From Escarpia spicata (lineage: Eukaryota > Annelida > Polychaeta > Sabellida > Siboglinidae): a stretch of DNA of 64,000 nucleotides. The translations under genes and the position numbers were made by a program. Below are positions 58,948 to 64,000 of this stretch, in pieces (position 1 is the stretch's first letter; each line of letters starts with the position of its first letter). The DNA is taken from contig OZ023206.1 in assembly GCA_963995525.1 (NCBI GenBank), forward strand, positions 50,543,213 through 50,607,212. Reading direction: 5' to 3'. The notes beneath the pieces were generated by a model. It had not been told where the DNA came from and made no database searches. It worked only from the letters and a program-made list of their open reading frames with translations.

Positions 58948-59574
58948 ATGGCTACTCATCAATGGTCGACCGGTTGGCTCTCGTTATTGATCGGTGGGCA
59001 CAGTTTCGTGCGTCGCATGCAGCACCAAGTCTGTTTCGGTGAGGTGCTGCATCGGTACTATGAACCTGATCTATGTCTGGCAGATATGTTTGAGAAGGTC
59101 ACCTTCCTTGGTAAGGGAGGACTAACTTTGGATGGTTTATTTAGGGAATTTGGTGATGTGCGTGCAGAAGCTCCACATGTTGTTTTGATTGATATAGGTA
59201 CAAATGACCTAGGCATTGATTATGTAGCTGAGGACCTGGCGGAAGGCATTGTGGAGTTTGCTCGCAAACTTACCACTATACCTTCTGTGTTTCAAGTTGT
59301 GATATGCCATATACTAACTCGCATTCCAAAGACCAGTGGCCGTTTTGTAGTCGGATGTGATTTTGAAGAAGCTCGGCACGCAGTCAGTGACATAGTTGTT
59401 CGCTTAATAAGTGATTGTAATAATATACACTTCTGGCCACACCGTAAATTATTTGAAGCGAAGAATTTTGCGAGAGACAGAGTGCACATGAGTGCCATTG
59501 GCATGGAGAAGTCTGTGAGTAGCATGAGGAAAGCAGCTACTCGTGCTTTCAAGCGATGTCAGAAGCAGGTTTAA
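58948..59574 (+). CDS. SGNH-hydrolase-like protein, intact
   Basis: ATG at 58948 follows a TTTTCGTTTCAG acceptor (58946), so a 5' UTR intron is likely; the upstream in-frame ATG at 58909 lies in that intron. The 208-residue protein has SGNH blocks: LLIGGHSFVRRM (Ser nucleophile near residue 16), LTLDGLFREF, VVLIDIGTNDLGIDY (Gly and Asn, near 92-95), FQVVICHILTRIP and FARDRVHMSAIGM (Asp/His near 182-185). The size fits the single-domain SGNH superfamily (esterases and lipases acting on acyl or acetyl esters). No signal peptide is evident. The coding sequence is uninterrupted and an AATAAA lies at 59659. Similar copies are numerous in invertebrates, sometimes in mobile elements; whether this one is host or element-borne is open. 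Substrate unknown. Confidence 0.75.
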   Translation: MATHQWSTGWLSLLIGGHSFVRRMQHQVCFGEVLHRYYEPDLCLADMFEKVTFLGKGGLTLDGLFREFGDVRAEAPHVVLIDIGTNDLGIDYVAEDLAEGIVEFARKLTTIPSVFQVVICHILTRIPKTSGRFVVGCDFEEARHAVSDIVVRLISDCNNIHFWPHRKLFEAKNFARDRVHMSAIGMEKSVSSMRKAATRAFKRCQKQV

Positions 59575-61699
59575 CTGCTTTCCTCTGCTACATCATGTGT
59601 CCTGTCTCTAACAAACTTCTTCACATTTATGCATCTAAAATTATTATAATATATATATAAATAAATCTTCAAAATTTAGAATCCCATGATTTTCTCTTCC
59701 AAAACCAGTTTTATCAAAAAGAGCCATTAAGTATTATTGATGTAACTTTCAAATTTTTTCAAAACAGAGACATAGTATTTGGAAAATCACCACATCAGTT
59801 ACATTAATTATGCCTAGATGATGTTTTCCTATATTGACGATGAACACATTTGATGCCACTGTATGTACAACTTAAATTATGTGTATTATGCCATCCATCG
59901 TTAGTCTTTATCTTCCTTAGCAGATGACATTTTCTTTCATATCTGACAGTTCAAAATTATTCTTTGAAATTTCTTTTCAAAGTACTGTTTAAAAATGCAA
60001 TTTTCTAAACCTTCTTTTGAAAATTCTGAGTTCTCTCCAAATTGTCATTTTCGTAAAGCTACTTTTCAAAAAAAGTTCTTCATCAACGCACGAGACTGTG
60101 CCTAATTCAACACGTGGGCCTAAACCAATGACTGGAACTGATGCCGGCATGGGTCAGGTCTTCCTCGACAGCTGGCATTTCTGATTACTGCGAGTGGCTG
60201 GTATAAACATCTCTACACATCAATTGATACGCTTGCAAGTCCCACTACATGCTTTAAAAGTGAAGAACATTATTGCACACCTCAAGTTGCAATGAATTCT
60301 TAAAAGCAAGTTTCACACAAATTCACTGTTGCTACCGAAGCTTCAAACGAATGCTGCATAAATAAAATTACGCAAGACTTGACAATAATTATTATACAAA
60401 GATTTACAAATTATTTTTACCTGCAAGATGTTTTACTCGTTATAACTACATGACTTTACAAACATTGCTGCACTGTGTAGGCCTACAACTTTGTTGTACG
60501 TGCAGGACTATGCATGTTGCTGTGCTGCCTGAATGACAGAACATGCTACTCTACATCTGCAGAACTTTATAATGTTGCATTGGATATGCATCCTTGGACA
60601 TATGAACATTTATGCAATTCATTTGCACTGCACTATATGCATCCGTTGCCGCTATGTTTGAATCTATTATAATAAATGTTCTTAATAAATGTTGTGGCAT
60701 ACTAATTACATAAATGTTCATCAATTAGTCTGCATGCATTTTATTACAAAGTCACATTAAATTCAGATTGTTGTATTAAACATTTTTGTATACTGTTTGA
60801 CTGTGTTTGATTATGAGGATACACGTAAAACACAATTGTTGCTTACCAACTAAACACACGGCGCATGTTGAGTGTGCAACTGGATCTCAGTTTGAGTGAC
60901 CCGTTTATCGCTCACATTAAAAGAATAGTAACGCCAACAACTCACTCAACTAACAGATTCGAGTAATGTGATGGATTGCCATGTAAAGATTAACGACAGT
61001 ATTATACCTTTAGTACACTGACCAATGCTACTTCTAAATTATACTTGTTTGTATCTGTTGATATATTTCAAGAGAAGACGACATGTGTCAATACCTCTGT
61101 CCTCCGGCAGCTCCTCGCTACTCGTCCAGTCGTCTAACCACCACCTCCCCCTGCACCCATCGATACCGGCGAAAGAGAAAATTGGTGGTGGGAATGTGAT
61201 TCAGTCGATGATGGGTTTTATACCGATTGCTAAATGCTACATAACACGTTTTTAACGTTTTGCAATATGTTGTTTTGTTGGTTTATACACGATAGTGCAT
61301 AAGAATCCTTCATTACTCCTTCATCACCCTTAATCACCCCTCATTATCCAATTCTCAGTAGGAGGCACTACCTCCAATACACTCCACCAGGTGGCACTAC
61401 ATTCACTCACGTGACTACACACAGAAACGCCTTAAACAGGCACCATCTTATAATTATCTATGGGTGCCCCCCCCCCGGTTACTCTAACTACTATGGAGTT
61501 GACTGAGATGAATTTCCCATAAGTGACTTACTGTGCTTCCTGCAATCGCGTGACGATGTTTCTTCAATTAGTGTTATTTTAGAATGATAGGTCAATTCAC
61601 CGGTGTCGTAATTTAGTAGCTGTGCAATTCAATAAATTCCGTAATTTATTGGCCCGTTCGGTATCACCTGCCTTGCAAGTGCTTTGCCTCTGTTTAATT
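59575..61699. other. No gene recognised
   Basis: 3' UTR and AT-rich spacer; a (C)11 run at about 61467. No exon supported. Confidence 0.4.
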
Positions 61700-62510
61700 A
61701 GGTATCAGAAGCCATCTGTTACCCAAACTGTGTCTGTGCTGTGACTTGACACAGTCTTGTACGGCCAGCACGTATCCAGTAAATGGTCCATGGTTTCTTG
61801 GAAGAGATTAAACTGTTTCTCGCATATACGCAATGTGTACATATACTCCCATCTGGTCTGTGACAGAGCCGAAGTGAACAATGTCCGTTCGTTGTTACCC
61901 ATGCGCCTGATAACGGGGTATTGGACCACACCCTTGTCAAGTGTTGGGAACCACGATGGGACCAGTAAGACCATCTTGTGGTGTGATGTTCCCAATTCAT
62001 CAAGCACTGTTGGATAGCTGTACACAGGTGACATGTTAGACCACATGTTGTGCAATATTGCACAATTATTTGTGGTTGTCTTAGCAAGCTGCTCGTATCC
62101 ATAATGTGCCCGTAAAAACGTGTCCTTGAATTGGTTAAAATCCCCACTTATAATGACAACACAATGTGGGCTACGTCGCAAAACTATATCGAGACTATTT
62201 ATCACATACTCTCGCATATAGCCGTTGTCAGCACCAGGTGGGTGGTAGATGCACCCTATATGGTATACGAAGAGTATGTGGTCTGTCGTTGAGTACCTGC
62301 TTCTGGATCCTGCTTGCTCTCGTGGTTGGTTTTCGTCTAGTGTCCCCCCTAGCCTATTCGTTAGTATCTTTGTGAGTAATGTGTAGATGTTTGATAACAG
62401 ACATACCGGTATGTAGTTCTTTAAGTCTTTCTTATTTCCCTTGTCGAAGATTATCACCATCTTTGCGTTCTTCCAAGCGGTGGGTATTCGTCTTTCTGAT
62501 AAGCGTTTAG
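61700..62510 (-). mobile_element. Two LINE pieces fused in one open frame
   Basis: A 251-codon minus-strand frame starts with RTE-type RT text (IIFDKGNKKDLKNYIPVCLL, TKILTNRLGGTLDENQPREQ and SRYSTTDHI, 62460-62270; IPTAWKNAK continues upstream to about 62508). It then switches to the endonuclease of a different LINE: GCIYHPPGADNGYM, CVVIISGDFNQFKD and SPVYSYPTVLDELGTSHHKM (62255-61960), then a linker to 61705. RT normally follows endonuclease, so the order shows a chimera, with the join near 62268. Confidence 0.85.
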
Positions 62511-62514
62511 TTCA

Positions 62515-64000
62515 CAGCTTAGCCAGTCAGTGGTCAGTAGTAAGCAGCGCAGAAGGATCAAGAAGCAATGGTGGACAGATGAACTTACTCAGCTATGGAA
62601 TAACCTCACGGTGAGTGATTAAGACGTGGTATTGCGTATATGAAGGACTTACTTTCATACTTTACTGAATCCTGTCAATCATCAACAAACAATTAACCAC
62701 CAACCGACGGTAGACACCCACTCACTTTTTGACAGTAAACTTCTTAATGGGCTTATTTCGAAAACGGACATTCGCCTGAACAAGGCCAAAGACACAACGC
62801 GTTGAGTGATGGCGGTATTCCTGTCGAAACATTGTGTAATGAGAACGCTTCTTTTACAAGCTATTTAATCAATGTGTTGACAACAGCATGGTTTCTCAAG
62901 CGTGGCGTTGGGGGTTCGTAACTCCGACACCCAAGTATTATACGTCGGATTTACGCTTTGTTCTCATGCGTATAAAACATACTGCTCTATTCTAAATGGC
63001 CGTCATATATCATGGTTCGAGGAAAACAACGTTTTGTGTGATGAGCGAAATGGTTTTAAACTAGGTCGCAGTTGTCTCGACCACCAATCTACGATTACAT
63101 AATCAACACTAGAAAAAAATGCCCAGAGCAAACCTGTGTATGCTTTATATTAGATTGTATATATTAATGAAACATATGACCGAATCAATATAAATTTCCT
63201 TTGGGAAAAAGATTATTAATTTTAACATACAAGGACAAAATCCTTGATGCTTTGAGATCATTATAAGTTGATTACAAATAATGTGTTGGAGTCAACACTT
63301 TAATGACTAACTGGTTCAATGTTGAATGCGGGTTTAATCAGGGATGCGTCCTATCCTATCTTGTTCAATATGTCTATACACGATTTATCGGCTGAACTTG
63401 GAGACGAAATTATCGCATTGTTAGCGTATGCAGATTATACTGTTTTGTAGGCCTAATCAGCAGAAGAACTGCAGACATTGCTAAATGTTATCAGGAAATG
63501 GTGCAATGATTAGGACATATCTACTAACAAAGAAAAAAATCAAATTGTACGTTTTTTGTAAATCATCGATGCGTAATGCTATGTACGATTTTGTATAAGG
63601 GAATTTCTGAATTACAAGAACATCATTGGCTTTGTATTCTACATAAAGACGAGGATAGAAATTGCGGTAGAAGCAAACTAAGAACCTATAAACACTTCAA
63701 TCAGCACTGGCAAAATCACGATGTGACGTGGCACCAATCAGAATTGATACTGGATATTTTGAACGTGACTACCTTACACCTGAAGGTAGAATATTTTATA
63801 ACTGCACTAATGAAATAGAAAATGAGTTTCACTTTTTAATGAAATGTCCTTTATACCGTAATGAACGTTACGAACTACTAGACAATGTGATAAACGATTA
63901 TCCAGCTTTTAGCAATATCAACGATCGAAATAGATGATGAATGTATTGCATAATGATAATACAATTAGCACAATACTGCACTTGAGATTACACAATACAA
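62515..64000 (+). mobile_element. LINE (RT and C-terminal zinc-knuckle region), degenerate
   Basis: Plus strand: KKQWWTDELTQLWNNL near 62560; RT segments TYCSILNGRHISWFEENNVL (62966-63037) and CDERNGFKLGRSCLDH; GCVLSYPILFN-like palm near 63350; IHDLSAELGDEIIALLAYAD (63373-63432) and SAEELQTLLNVIRKWCND. The tail APIRIDTGYFERDYLTPEGR, NCTNEIENEFHFLMKCPLYR (63730-63870) has a CxxC...HxxxxC knuckle. Stops are scattered throughout. The element runs to or past the window edge. Confidence 0.85.

Overview
This is animal nuclear DNA. Coding pieces are broken up by splice signals, there are no operons or ribosome-binding sites, and most of the recognisable protein sequence is transposon-derived. The TE repertoire (several APE-type LINE families, Ty3/Gypsy, Polinton, a THAP-containing TTAA element, a tRNA-derived SINE with a GCGCTATATAA tail) and long simple-sequence tracts suggest a marine invertebrate, most likely a mollusc or other lophotrochozoan. 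The species cannot be fixed from the sequence. Few host genes look intact; the best single CDS is a small SGNH-hydrolase-like protein at 58.9-59.6 kb.

Layout. 0-1.8 kb: decayed copy (-) of a conserved invertebrate protein of unknown function. 4.2-6.2 kb: 25-copy 76-bp satellite with a six-unit higher-order block. 8.9-9.8 kb: about 900 bp of alternating G/T/C repeats. 10.7-15.1 kb: three abutting LINE fragments. 15.9-17.3 kb and 32.9-34.15 kb: two inverted C2H2 zinc-finger pseudogenes that share sequence to just past the poly(A) signal. 20.6-25.9 kb: a 5.2-kb Kolobok-like element with a broken THAP gene (+) and the first exon of a second, convergent gene (-). It interrupts a dispersed repeat whose unbroken version lies inverted at 29.25-29.56 kb. 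26.4 kb: SINE. 29.6-32.7 and 34.9-36.8 kb: two more LINEs. 37.8 kb: lone EF-hand-like exon. 39.4-40.8 kb: a 40-bp satellite followed by an array of NFI-like dyads. 41.3-41.9 kb: SGNH pseudogene.

44.3-55.3 kb is a nest of truncated elements joined end to end: RTE-like LINE (+), Gypsy (-), CR1/L2-like LINE (+), 3-kb Polinton fragment (-), and a LINE (-) split by an 848-bp foldback transposon with a 7-bp target duplication. The Polinton piece carries, in one transcriptional direction, a NADAR-type N-glycosidase, a packaging ATPase, a small GG-hydrophobic protein, a conserved small ORF and the start of the integrase. Each of the first three has a TATA-like box about 30-40 bp upstream. The NADAR gene lies inside this module, 22 bp from the ATPase, and is the most intriguing feature of the window.

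55.5-56.6 kb and 61.7-64 kb hold further LINE debris. Most ATP-binding, integrase and RT genes here carry stops, frameshifts or truncations, so the window is mainly a fossil record of mobile elements around a few host exons.
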